Assembly: GCF_009758015.1 (NCBI RefSeq)
Contig: NZ_WSEL01000003.1
Coordinates: forward strand, 186,001 to 250,000
Source: Ramlibacter pinisoli
Lineage (GTDB): Bacteria > Pseudomonadota > Gammaproteobacteria > Burkholderiales > Burkholderiaceae_C
Length of the DNA stretch: 64,000 bases
Direction of reading: 5' to 3'
The position numbers and the translations under genes are program-made. Position 1 is the first letter of the stretch. Every line of letters starts with the position of its first letter. This document shows, one piece after another, positions 51,185 to 59,203 of the stretch. Under the pieces are notes generated by a model. The model was given only the letters and a program-made list of their open reading frames with translations, made no database searches and was not told the DNA's origin.

Positions 51185-51508
51185 ATGCGGATCCACCTCT
51201 TCCCTGCCGGCGCCACCGAACCGGTGACGCTTGCCGGCAAACCCGGCCAGAGCCTGATGCAGGCGGCCGTCGACGCCAACGTGCACGGCATCGAGGCCGA
51301 GTGCGGCGGGCTGCTCACCTGCGCGACCTGCCACGTCTACGTGCGCGAGCCCTTCGCGTCGCAGTTGCCGCCGCCGGGCAGCGATGAGCTCGGCATGCTG
51401 GAATTCACTGCCTCTGCGCGCCAGGCCAACAGCCGCCTGTCGTGCCAGATCGCCCTCGTGCCCGCCCTCGACGGGTTGGCCGTCGACCTGCCGCCGACCC
51501 AGACCTGA
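51185..51508 (+). CDS. [2Fe-2S] ferredoxin, adrenodoxin type
   Basis: This 107-residue ferredoxin binds its cluster through C40, C46, C49 and C87 (ECGGLLTCATCHVYV and SRLSCQIAL). This adrenodoxin/putidaredoxin-type spacing is used to pass electrons to oxygenases. It lies five nt after the ligase gene and should feed the Rieske oxygenase. No ferredoxin reductase gene is present nearby. Its stop is three nt from the stop of the convergent lipoprotein gene. Confidence 0.9.
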   Translation: MRIHLFPAGATEPVTLAGKPGQSLMQAAVDANVHGIEAECGGLLTCATCHVYVREPFASQLPPPGSDELGMLEFTASARQANSRLSCQIALVPALDGLAVDLPPTQT

Positions 51509-51511
51509 GGC

Positions 51512-52213
51512 TCAGCGCACCTGCACGGCCGGGATGCCGGGGCTGGCGGCCGGCGCGCCGCTGGCCACGTTGGCCCGCTCCCCCAGGAAGATCTCGACGC
51601 GGCGGTTCCTGGACCGCCCAGCCTCGGTGTTGTTGTCGGCAATGGGCTCGTGTTCGCCCCGGCCGGCCGTGGCCACCCGGCGCGGGTCGACGCCACGTGC
51701 AGCCAGGTAGTCGCGCGCGGCATCGGCGCGGTGCTGGGACAACGGGTCGTTCACCGAGTCCGGCCCGGTGCTGTCGGTGTGCCCGATGATGCGCAACTCG
51801 GTGTTCGGCTGGCCCGACAGGCCGCTGGCGAACTGGTCCAGCACCGGCCGCAGGTTGGACTTGATGTCGGCCCGCCCGGTGTCGAACGAGATGTCGCTCG
51901 GGATCTCCAGCTTGAGCTGGTTGTCCGCCGTCTGGGTGACCGCAACCCCGGTGCCGACGGTGGCGCGCTGCATCGCCTGCTTCTTCTGCTCCATGTGCTG
52001 CGACCAGACATAGCCACCCAGGGCACCCAGGCCGGCCCCGATGGCAGCGCCCTTGGCATCGTGGCCGATCGCCGCCCCGGCAAGGCCGCCGACGCCGGCG
52101 CCGATGGCCGTGTTGCGTGTCGTGGGGCCCATTTGGGGGGCGGACATGTCGGCACAGCCGGCCAGGGCGGCCAGCGCGAGCGCCGTGGGTGCAAGGAGGG
52201 AACGTGTCGTCAT
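51512..52213 (-). CDS. OmpA-family outer-membrane lipoprotein with glycine zipper
   Basis: This 233-residue lipoprotein has a signal peptide with lipobox LAGC near residue 20. A glycine-zipper segment (NTAIGAGVGGLAGAAIGHDA, then AAIGAGLGALGG) and a C-terminal OmpA domain follow. The latter has SDISFDTGRADIK, GHTDSTGPDSVND and GRSRNRRVEI, the usual peptidoglycan-binding residues. It probably anchors the outer membrane to the cell wall. ATG at 52213 was preferred over one six codons upstream. It is a single-gene unit unrelated in function to its neighbours. Confidence 0.9.
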   Translation of the reverse strand: MTTRSLLAPTALALAALAGCADMSAPQMGPTTRNTAIGAGVGGLAGAAIGHDAKGAAIGAGLGALGGYVWSQHMEQKKQAMQRATVGTGVAVTQTADNQLKLEIPSDISFDTGRADIKSNLRPVLDQFASGLSGQPNTELRIIGHTDSTGPDSVNDPLSQHRADAARDYLAARGVDPRRVATAGRGEHEPIADNNTEAGRSRNRRVEIFLGERANVASGAPAASPGIPAVQVR

Positions 52214-52313
52214 GGCTGAACTCCGGATCAATGTCCCGATTGGACCGGCTGGGCGCAGCCCGGCGCGCCCGGGCCGGCCAACAGCCGCCGCAAGACGCCG
52301 CCGCCAGCCCGTG

Positions 52314-52757
52314 TCAGCCGCCGCCGCCCTCGTGCCCCTGCACCAGCTTGGCGAGCAGGCGCATCAGCTGCTCCTGCTCGCGTGCCTCGAGCGGGCCGAG
52401 GATGCGCCGCTGCGCGCGCGACACCGCCCGCTTCATGGACGCGGCGGCCTGTTCGCCCGCCGGCGTCACCCACAGCAGCTTGCGCCGGCGGTCGAGCCTG
52501 TCCGGCTCGCGCCGGACCCAGCCCTTGGCCTCCAGCCGGCCGACCACCGATCCGAAGGTCGCCGCGTCGAAGGCCACCCGTGAGGCCAGCGTGACCTGGT
52601 CCTCGCCCGGCTCGTCCATCAGGGCATTCAGGATCGCGAACTGGACCGGCGTGACGTCGTGCCCGTCCATCTCTTCCGCGAACACGGCCACGGCCACCTG
52701 GTGCGCCCGCCGGATCAGGTGGCCGGGGGCCTGCTGGAAGTCGAAGCTCTTGGGCAT
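52314..52757 (-). CDS. MarR-family transcriptional regulator
   Basis: This 147-residue MarR protein shows the winged helix-turn-helix in TPVQFAILNALMDEPGEDQV, RVAFDAATFGSVVGRLEAKG and the wing WVRREPDRLDRRRKLLWVTP. It is divergent from the 3-hydroxybenzoate hydroxylase gene with 88 bp between, where an AT-rich patch (GTATGTATGCTTATCAATTC near 52803) could be its operator. MobR of Comamonas, a MarR protein controlling 3-hydroxybenzoate use, is a precedent. Repression of the gentisate operon is inferred. Confidence 0.9.
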   Translation of the reverse strand: MPKSFDFQQAPGHLIRRAHQVAVAVFAEEMDGHDVTPVQFAILNALMDEPGEDQVTLASRVAFDAATFGSVVGRLEAKGWVRREPDRLDRRRKLLWVTPAGEQAAASMKRAVSRAQRRILGPLEAREQEQLMRLLAKLVQGHEGGGG

Positions 52758-52845
52758 GCGTCGAGTGTAGCCAGCAGGTGCACGTTGCGCGCCCTCCGGT
52801 TCGTATGTATGCTTATCAATTCCGCGCGCAACACCTCGCCTGACC

Positions 52846-54039
52846 ATGCCCTCTCCCTCCAACCTGATCGTGGCCGGCGGCGGCATCGGCGGCCTGGCTG
52901 CCGCCTACGTGCTGGCGCGCCAGGGCACGCCGGTCACCGTGCTCGAGCAGTCATCCGCATTCGGCGAGATCGGCGCCGGCATCCAGCTCGGTCCCAACAT
53001 CTTCCGGATGTTCGAGTACCTGGGCCTCACGAACGCGGTGCGTGACGTCGCCTACTTTCCTCCCGGCATGGGCATGAACGACGTGCGCACCGGCGAGGCC
53101 GTGGTGCGGGTGCCGCTGGCCGAGGCCGCCATCGCCGCCTACGGCTTCCCCTACGGCGTGATCTACCGGGCCGACCTGCACCAGGTGTTCCTGGACGCGT
53201 GCAAGGCGCTGCCCGGCGTCACCCTGCGCACCGCCGCCAAGGTCGAGGGGTTCGAGCAGGACGCCGCCGGTGTGCGGGTGCGGCTGGCCGGCGGCGACGT
53301 CGTCGAAGGGTCCGCGCTGGTCGGCGCCGACGGGCTCTGGAGCCGGGTGCGCGAGGCGGTCGTCGGCGACGGCAAGCCGCGCGTGTCGGGTCACATCGCC
53401 TACCGGGCGGTGCTGCCGCGCGCGGAGGTGCCGGCGCACCTGTGGCACGACGACGTGGTGCTGTGGGGCGGCGAGAAGACGCACCTGGTGCACTACCCGC
53501 TGCGCCGCGGCGAGCTGTTCAACCTGGTGGCCGTCTTCCACAGTAACAAGTACGACGAGGGCTGGAACACCTTCGGCGACACCGCCGAGCTGCAGGAGCG
53601 GTTTGCCCAGGCGGTGCCGCAGGTGCGCGAACTGCTGGGCAAGATCGAGACCTGGAAGATGTGGGTGCTGTGCGACCGCGAGCCGGTCGCCAACTGGACG
53701 AAGGGTCGCGTCACGCTGCTGGGCGACGCCGCCCATCCCATGCTGCAGTACCTGGCCCAAGGCGCCGGCCAGGCCATCGAGGACGCCGTGGTGCTCGGGG
53801 CGGCCTTGCGACATGCCGGGGGCGATGCCGCCCATGCGTTCCAGCTGTACCAGCAGGCGCGCTACCTGCGCACCGGCCGGGTCCAGCTGACGGCACGCTT
53901 CTACGGCGACATCTACCATGCGAGCGGCGTCGCCCGCGAACTGCGCAACCGCATGTTCCAGGGCGGCCAGGAATCGGCCGGCTTCGCCGGCCTGAAATGG
54001 ATGTACCAGGGCATAGACCCCGACCGACTGTTTGCATGA
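52846..54039 (+). CDS. FAD monooxygenase, probable 3-hydroxybenzoate 6-hydroxylase
   Basis: This 397-residue group A flavin monooxygenase inserts oxygen into an aromatic ring using NAD(P)H. Motifs are the FAD-binding IVAGGGIGGLAAAYVLARQG, the DG motif ALVGADGLWSRVR and the GD motif LLGDAAHPMLQYLAQGAGQA. The LQYLAQGAGQAIED segment is characteristic of 3-hydroxybenzoate 6-hydroxylases, and the downstream gentisate dioxygenase fits that product. A salicylate 5-hydroxylating role is less likely because those enzymes are Rieske systems. It overlaps the next gene by 4 nt. Confidence 0.87.
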   Translation: MPSPSNLIVAGGGIGGLAAAYVLARQGTPVTVLEQSSAFGEIGAGIQLGPNIFRMFEYLGLTNAVRDVAYFPPGMGMNDVRTGEAVVRVPLAEAAIAAYGFPYGVIYRADLHQVFLDACKALPGVTLRTAAKVEGFEQDAAGVRVRLAGGDVVEGSALVGADGLWSRVREAVVGDGKPRVSGHIAYRAVLPRAEVPAHLWHDDVVLWGGEKTHLVHYPLRRGELFNLVAVFHSNKYDEGWNTFGDTAELQERFAQAVPQVRELLGKIETWKMWVLCDREPVANWTKGRVTLLGDAAHPMLQYLAQGAGQAIEDAVVLGAALRHAGGDAAHAFQLYQQARYLRTGRVQLTARFYGDIYHASGVARELRNRMFQGGQESAGFAGLKWMYQGIDPDRLFA

Positions 54040-55391
54040 CCACCACCCGCACCCTCACCCTCACCGAACCCAGCCGCCAGACCCCCATCTACGGCGAGTA
54101 CGACGTCGTCGTGCTCGGCGGTGGCCCGGCCGGCATTGCCGCCGCCGTGTCCGCAGCCCGGGCCGGCCGCTCGACCCTCCTGGTGGAGCGCTACGGCTTT
54201 CTTGGCGGCATGGGCACCGCCGCCGGTGTCACCAACTTCTGCGGACTGCACGCCAACGTGCACGGCGACATCCGGCGCGTGGTGCACGGCGTGGCCAGCG
54301 AGCTGCTCGAGCGCATCGACCGCCTCGGCGGCCTGAACACGCCGCACGCCCTGTTCGGCAAGACGGTGGCCCAGGCCTACGACACGGCGGCATACAAGAT
54401 CGCGGCCGACGAGCTGATGGCCTCGGCCGGCGTGCACCTGCTGTTCCACGCACTCGGCGCCGGCGTGCTCATGGACGCGCCGGGCCGCATCGGCGCCCTG
54501 CTGGTCGAGACCAAGTCCGGCCGCCGGGCCATCGTGGGCCGCGCATTCGTCGACGGCTCCGGCGACGGGGACCTCGCCGCCTGGGCCGGCGCGCCCTGGG
54601 ACGCCGGCGACGGCGCCGGCAACTTCCTCTACCCCTCGACGATGTTCCGGCTGAACGACATCGACCCGGAGCGCGCCGGCAACGCCTGGGAAGTGATCCC
54701 CCGGCTGATGCTGCAGGCGCAGGCCGAGGGGCGGTACCACTTTCCGCGCAAGACGCCGATCGTGCGCCCGCAGAAGAGCGGCATCGAATGGCGGGTCAAC
54801 CTCACGCAGCTCGCCAACGTCGACGGCAATGCCATGGACGGCACCGACGCCGACGAACTGAGCCAGGCCGAGGTGCTGGGACGCCGGCAGATCGCCAGCG
54901 TGGCCGGTTTCCTGCGTGAAGTGCCGGGCTTCGAACGCGCCTACATCGTCGACATCGCGCCGCAGGTCGGCATCCGCGAAACCCGCAGGGTGCGCGGCCA
55001 CTACCAGCTGACCGAGTCCGACGTCCTCGACTGCGCCAGCTTTCCCGACACCATCGGCGTCAACGGCTGGCCGCTGGAGCTACACCTGAAGGGCGACGTC
55101 GAGTTCCGCTGGCCGAAGATCCCCGAGAGCCGCGGCTTCAACCACCTGCCCTATCGCATGATCGTGCCTCTGGGCGTCGACAACCTCTGGGTCGCCGGCC
55201 GTTGCGCCTCGATGACGCACGAGGCGCAGTCGGCCGCCCGGGTGACGGGCGCCTGCTTCGTCATGGGCGAGGCCGCGGGCGCAGCCGCCCACCTCGCGCT
55301 GGAGGAGGATGGCCGCGCCGCCGGCGTGGACACCGGTGCGCTGCAGGCCCGGCTCGAGGCGCAGGGCGCGTGGCTGGGACGCGAAGACTGA
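54036..55391 (+). CDS. FAD-dependent oxidoreductase of unknown role in the gentisate operon
   Basis: This 451-residue flavoprotein has an N-terminal dinucleotide site (VVVLGGGPAGIAAAVSAARA) followed by ERYGFLGGMGTAAGV, and a late FAD-contacting segment (NLWVAGRCASMTHEAQSAAR). These are the hallmarks of the FAD_oxidored (HdrA-like) family. It has no signal peptide and no cysteine cluster. It is translationally coupled to the hydroxylase upstream and lies 19 nt before gentisate dioxygenase. The 3-hydroxybenzoate-gentisate route has no step that needs such an enzyme, so it may process a related substrate or side product. Function unknown. Confidence 0.82.
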   Translation: MTTTRTLTLTEPSRQTPIYGEYDVVVLGGGPAGIAAAVSAARAGRSTLLVERYGFLGGMGTAAGVTNFCGLHANVHGDIRRVVHGVASELLERIDRLGGLNTPHALFGKTVAQAYDTAAYKIAADELMASAGVHLLFHALGAGVLMDAPGRIGALLVETKSGRRAIVGRAFVDGSGDGDLAAWAGAPWDAGDGAGNFLYPSTMFRLNDIDPERAGNAWEVIPRLMLQAQAEGRYHFPRKTPIVRPQKSGIEWRVNLTQLANVDGNAMDGTDADELSQAEVLGRRQIASVAGFLREVPGFERAYIVDIAPQVGIRETRRVRGHYQLTESDVLDCASFPDTIGVNGWPLELHLKGDVEFRWPKIPESRGFNHLPYRMIVPLGVDNLWVAGRCASMTHEAQSAARVTGACFVMGEAAGAAAHLALEEDGRAAGVDTGALQARLEAQGAWLGRED

Positions 55392-55410
55392 CAACCACCA
55401 GGAGGCCGCG

Positions 55411-56466
55411 ATGAACGCTCCCGACAGCACCCTGCTCGCCCGGCAACAGCTGTACCGCGACATGGATCCGCACCACCTCACGCCGCTGTGGGACGTGCTG
55501 CATGCCCTGGTACCGCCCAAGCCGGCCACGCCCTGCGTGCCGGCGCACTGGGAGTACGCCCGGGTGCGGCCGTTCCTGCTGCGCGCCGGCGAAGCCATCA
55601 CCGCGGCGGAGGCCGTGCGCCGGGTGCTGATCCTCGAGAACCCCGGCCTGCGCGGCCAGTCGGCGGTGACGCAGTCACTCTATGCCGGGCTGCAGCTGAT
55701 CCTGCCCGGCGAGGTGGCGCCCAGCCACCGCCACACGCAGAGCGCATTGCGCTTCATCGTCGAAGGCAGCGGGGCCTATACGGCGGTCGACGGCGAGCGC
55801 ACCACCATGCGCCCCGGCGACTTCATCATCACCCCCAGCTGGACATGGCACGACCACGGCCACGAGGCGCAGGGCCCCGTCGTCTGGCTGGACGGGCTCG
55901 ACATCCCCATGGTCCGCTTCTTCGATGCGGGCTTCGCCGAGAACGGCAGCAGCGCCTCGCAGGCGGTGAGCAAGCCGGAAGGCGGCAGCTACGCACGCTT
56001 CGGCCACAACATGGCGCCGGTGCGGCACGAGGCACCCTTCGGCGCGACCTCGCCGATCTTCAGCTACCCGTACGACCGCACGCTCGAGGCGCTGGCTCGC
56101 CTGGAACGCGATGCCCCCATCGATCCCTGGGACGGCGTCAAGCTGCGCTACGTCAACCCGCTCACCGGCGGCTGGCCGATGCCGACCATGGCGACCTTCA
56201 TGCAGAAGCTCCCGGCCGGCTTCCAGGGCAAGGGCTGGCGCCAGACCGATGGCGCCGTCTACAGCGTGGTCGAGGGCAGCGGCGTGGCGGAGATCGAGGC
56301 CGGCGACCAGCACTGGCGCTTCGAGCTCTCGCCGCGCGATCATTTCGTCGTGCCGTCGTGGCACACTGCCCGGCTCAATTCGGAGGCCGGCTGCGTGCTG
56401 TTCAGCTACTCCGATCGGCCAGTGCACCAGGCACTGGCCCTCCACAAGGAAGAAAGGTTGCCATGA
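55411..56466 (+). CDS. Gentisate 1,2-dioxygenase
   Basis: This 351-residue bicupin dioxygenase cleaves gentisate to maleylpyruvate. The N-terminal cupin carries the iron ligands in PSHRHTQSALRFIVEG and WHDHG. The C-terminal cupin repeats the fold (AVYSVVEGSGVAEIEAGDQH, VVPSWHT). Residues LTPLWDVL near the start and NPLTGGWPMPTMATFMQ are characteristic of gentisate dioxygenases. AGGAGG lies 9 nt upstream. It overlaps the hydrolase gene by 4 nt. Confidence 0.93.
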   Translation: MNAPDSTLLARQQLYRDMDPHHLTPLWDVLHALVPPKPATPCVPAHWEYARVRPFLLRAGEAITAAEAVRRVLILENPGLRGQSAVTQSLYAGLQLILPGEVAPSHRHTQSALRFIVEGSGAYTAVDGERTTMRPGDFIITPSWTWHDHGHEAQGPVVWLDGLDIPMVRFFDAGFAENGSSASQAVSKPEGGSYARFGHNMAPVRHEAPFGATSPIFSYPYDRTLEALARLERDAPIDPWDGVKLRYVNPLTGGWPMPTMATFMQKLPAGFQGKGWRQTDGAVYSVVEGSGVAEIEAGDQHWRFELSPRDHFVVPSWHTARLNSEAGCVLFSYSDRPVHQALALHKEERLP

Positions 56467-57158
56467 GTTTCGTCATCACCCCGCCGGCCCAGGTCTCCCT
56501 GCCGGTCGTCGGCCGCGGCGAGCGGTTCCCCGTGCGCCGGGTCTACTGCGTCGGCCGCAACTACGTCGAGCACGCCAAGGAGATGGGCTTCACCGGCCGC
56601 GAGCCGCCGTTCTTCTTCTTCAAGCCGGCCGACGCCGTGGTGCCGGTTGCGGCCGGCGAGACCGCCACCATCCGCTATCCCAGCCTCACCAAGGACCTGC
56701 ACCACGAGATCGAGCTGGTGGCGTGCATCGGCACGGGCGGCAAGAACATCAAGGCCGCCGATGCGCGCAAGCACATCTGGGGCTACGCGGTCGGCCTGGA
56801 CATGACCCGCCGCGACCTGCAGGGCGAGATGAAGAAGCAGGGCCGTCCCTGGGAGATCGGCAAGTCGTTCGAGGAGTCGGCCCCCACCGGGCCGGTGACG
56901 CCGGCCGCGCAGGCGGGCGACATCGAGAACGCCGAGATCTGGATCCAGGTGAACGGCAAGGACCGGCAGCGCAGCACGGTCACCAAGCTGATCTGGAACC
57001 TGGGGGAGATCATCGAGCACCTGTCCGCCGCCTGGGAACTGGCCCCCGGCGACCTGATCTTCACCGGCACGCCCGAAGGCGTGGCAGCCGTGGTTGCGGG
57101 CGACACCCTGGTCGGTGGCGTCGGCGGCATCGGCGAGTTGCGCGTGCGCATCGCCTGA
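56463..57158 (+). CDS. Fumarylpyruvate hydrolase (FAH family)
   Basis: This 231-residue fumarylacetoacetase-fold hydrolase cleaves fumarylpyruvate to fumarate and pyruvate, the last step of the gentisate pathway. It has the family start YCVGRNYVEHAKEMG, FFFFKPADAVVP, the metal-binding HHEIELVACIG, and VGLDMTRRDLQ with GDLIFTGTPEGV. The length is that of NagK-type enzymes. It is coupled to gentisate dioxygenase; the intervening maleylpyruvate isomerase is not in this operon. Confidence 0.92.
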   Translation: MSFVITPPAQVSLPVVGRGERFPVRRVYCVGRNYVEHAKEMGFTGREPPFFFFKPADAVVPVAAGETATIRYPSLTKDLHHEIELVACIGTGGKNIKAADARKHIWGYAVGLDMTRRDLQGEMKKQGRPWEIGKSFEESAPTGPVTPAAQAGDIENAEIWIQVNGKDRQRSTVTKLIWNLGEIIEHLSAAWELAPGDLIFTGTPEGVAAVVAGDTLVGGVGGIGELRVRIA

Positions 57159-57192
57159 CGTTTTTCGGCGACTGGCCCGTATTGCGGGCATG

Positions 57193-57222
57193 AAGAAAGC
57201 GGCCCTGCGTGGCCGCTTTCTT
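57193..57222 (+). terminator. 12-bp-stem hairpin after the gentisate genes
   Basis: AAGAAAGCGGCC and GGCCGCTTTCTT pair perfectly around a 6-nt loop, so the 3' arm ends in a pyrimidine-rich run as in intrinsic terminators. It lies 34 bp after the fumarylpyruvate hydrolase stop. A TACAAT -10-like element overlaps its end at 57222-57227, possibly for the TRAP genes. Confidence 0.72.
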
Positions 57223-57253
57223 ACAATCGGACACTCTTCCAGAAAGGGCTGCC

Positions 57254-57736
57254 GTGAAGTTGCTCGACCTCCTTGCCCGGGTGTGTGCCGTCCTTGCCGG
57301 CGTCCTCCTGACGCTGATCACCCTCATGACGTGCGTGAGTCTGATCGGCCGCAACACCATCGGCACCACGCTGGTGGGCGACTTCGAACTCACGGGGGTG
57401 GCCACGGGGGCGGCCATCGCGCTGTTCATGCCGTGGTGCCAGGTCCGGCACGGCAATATCATCGTGGACTTCTTCACCGCCAAGGCGAGCGAGCGGACCA
57501 ATGCGCTCCTGGACCGCTTCGGCTGCCTGCTCCTGGCGCTCGTGTTCGCCCTGCTCGCCTGGCGCACGACCCATGGCGCGCTGAGCGCGTGGGCCGGCCA
57601 CTCGGAGTCGCAGATCATCGGTTTCCCGGAGTGGGTGGTGCACACGACGATGGTGCCGCCGTTCATCCTGACCTCCGTGATCGCGCTGTGGCAGGCCGCC
57701 TTCGGGCTGGATGGGGCACCGGAGGCACACGGATGA
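57254..57736 (+). CDS. TRAP transporter small permease (DctQ type)
   Basis: This 160-residue inner-membrane protein has four hydrophobic segments (LLDLLARVCAVLAGVLLTLI, GVATGAAIALFMPW, LLALVFALLAW, PPFILTSVIALWQAAFG), the standard DctQ plan. The start is GTG at 57254 with AAAGGG upstream; an ATG at 57209 would place codons inside the terminator hairpin. It begins the dctQ-dctM-dctP unit that follows the gentisate genes, suggesting uptake of 3-hydroxybenzoate or another aromatic acid. Confidence 0.88.
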   Translation: MKLLDLLARVCAVLAGVLLTLITLMTCVSLIGRNTIGTTLVGDFELTGVATGAAIALFMPWCQVRHGNIIVDFFTAKASERTNALLDRFGCLLLALVFALLAWRTTHGALSAWAGHSESQIIGFPEWVVHTTMVPPFILTSVIALWQAAFGLDGAPEAHG

Positions 57737-57788
57737 TTCGCGCTGCCTCTCCCCAGGCCCATTGCGCCTTCCGTCCGGAGCTGTCCCT

Positions 57789-59105
57789 GTGAACGCGGTC
57801 GAACTGACGCTGGGCATCTTCGCCGTCATGCTGGTGCTGATGGCGGTGCGGGTGCCGATCTCCATCGCCATGTTCGTCGCCGGCACCGCCGGCTACCTGA
57901 CGCAGACCGGCTGGGGCCCGTTCTCCAACTTCCTGAACACCCAGGCGTTTGCACGCTTCGCGAGCTATGACCTGTCGGTCATCCCGCTGTTCATCCTGAT
58001 GGGGCACTTCGCCACCCAGGGCGGGATCAGCAAGGCGCTGTTCTCGTTCGCGGCCGCCATCATGGGTCGCTTCAAGGGTGGGCTGGCGATGGCGTCGGTG
58101 CTGGCGTGCGCCGCGTTCGGCGCGATCTGCGGGTCGTCGGTCGCGACGGCCGCCACCATCACCTCGGTGGCCCTGCCGGAGATGAAGCGCCACGGCTACT
58201 CCGGCCGGCTGGCCACCGGCACCCTGGCCGCGGCGGGCACGCTGGGCATCCTGATCCCGCCGTCGGTGCCGCTGGTGATCTACGCCATCCTGACCGAGCA
58301 GAACATCGCCAAGCTGTTCGCCGCCGCCATGATCCCCGGCATCATCGCCATGTTCGGCTACATGGTGGCCATCGCCATCTACGTGCGCCTGGTCCCGGGG
58401 CAGGCGCCCGAGACCGACGAGGCGCCCCGCCTCACGCGCGACGCGATCAAGGGGGTCATCCCGATCGTGCTGATCTTCCTGCTGGTGTTCGGCGGCATCT
58501 ACGGCGGGCTGTTCACGCCCACCGAGGGCGCCGGTGTCGGCGCAGCTTCCACCTTCGTGGCCGCGCTGATCAAGCGCGAGATCACCTGGGACAAGTTCAA
58601 GCAGTGCTTCTACGCCACGGCCGAGAGCTCGGCCATGATCTTCCTGATCTTCATCGGTGCCGACCTGATGAACTCGGCACTGGCGCTGACGCAGGTGCCG
58701 AACCAGTTGGCCTCGGTGGTGGGCAGCTGGGGCCTGTCGCCGCTGATGGTGGTGGCGGCCATCCTGCTGTTCTACGTCGTGCTGGGCGCCGTGATGGACG
58801 AGCTCAGCATGATCCTGCTCACCATCCCGATCTTCTTCCCGATGGTGATGACGCTCGACTTCGGGATGCCCAAGGAATCGGTGGCGATCTGGTTCGGCAT
58901 CATGGTCCTGATGGTGGTGGAGTTCGGCCTGCTTGCGCCACCGGTCGGGCTCAATGTCTACGTCGTCAACGGGATGGCCAAGGACGTGCCCATCGCCGAG
59001 AGTTACCGCGGCGTGATGCCCTTCCTGGTGAGCGACACGCTGCGCACCCTGCTGCTGCTGTTCTTCCCCGCGATCTCGCTCTGGCTGGTGAAGTACGTGG
59101 GTTGA
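57789..59105 (+). CDS. TRAP transporter large permease (DctM type)
   Basis: This 438-residue sodium-coupled permease has about twelve membrane segments. Family motifs include VPISIAMFVAGTAGY, CAAFGAICGSSVATAATI, GTLGILIPPSVPLVIYA and FTPTEGAGVGAASTF. The start is GTG at 57789 preceded by CGGAG; upstream in-frame codons lack any family resemblance. It works with the DctQ protein encoded 52 bp upstream and the DctP receptor downstream. Confidence 0.93.
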   Translation: MNAVELTLGIFAVMLVLMAVRVPISIAMFVAGTAGYLTQTGWGPFSNFLNTQAFARFASYDLSVIPLFILMGHFATQGGISKALFSFAAAIMGRFKGGLAMASVLACAAFGAICGSSVATAATITSVALPEMKRHGYSGRLATGTLAAAGTLGILIPPSVPLVIYAILTEQNIAKLFAAAMIPGIIAMFGYMVAIAIYVRLVPGQAPETDEAPRLTRDAIKGVIPIVLIFLLVFGGIYGGLFTPTEGAGVGAASTFVAALIKREITWDKFKQCFYATAESSAMIFLIFIGADLMNSALALTQVPNQLASVVGSWGLSPLMVVAAILLFYVVLGAVMDELSMILLTIPIFFPMVMTLDFGMPKESVAIWFGIMVLMVVEFGLLAPPVGLNVYVVNGMAKDVPIAESYRGVMPFLVSDTLRTLLLLFFPAISLWLVKYVG

Positions 59106-59203
59106 GGCCGGCGGCGTCGAACCGGCGCGGTTGCGGGAAAGCCCCGTAGGCCGGCGCGCCACGGCCGCGTTAAGGTCCCACGACCCACGTTTTGGAGCCC
59201 CCC

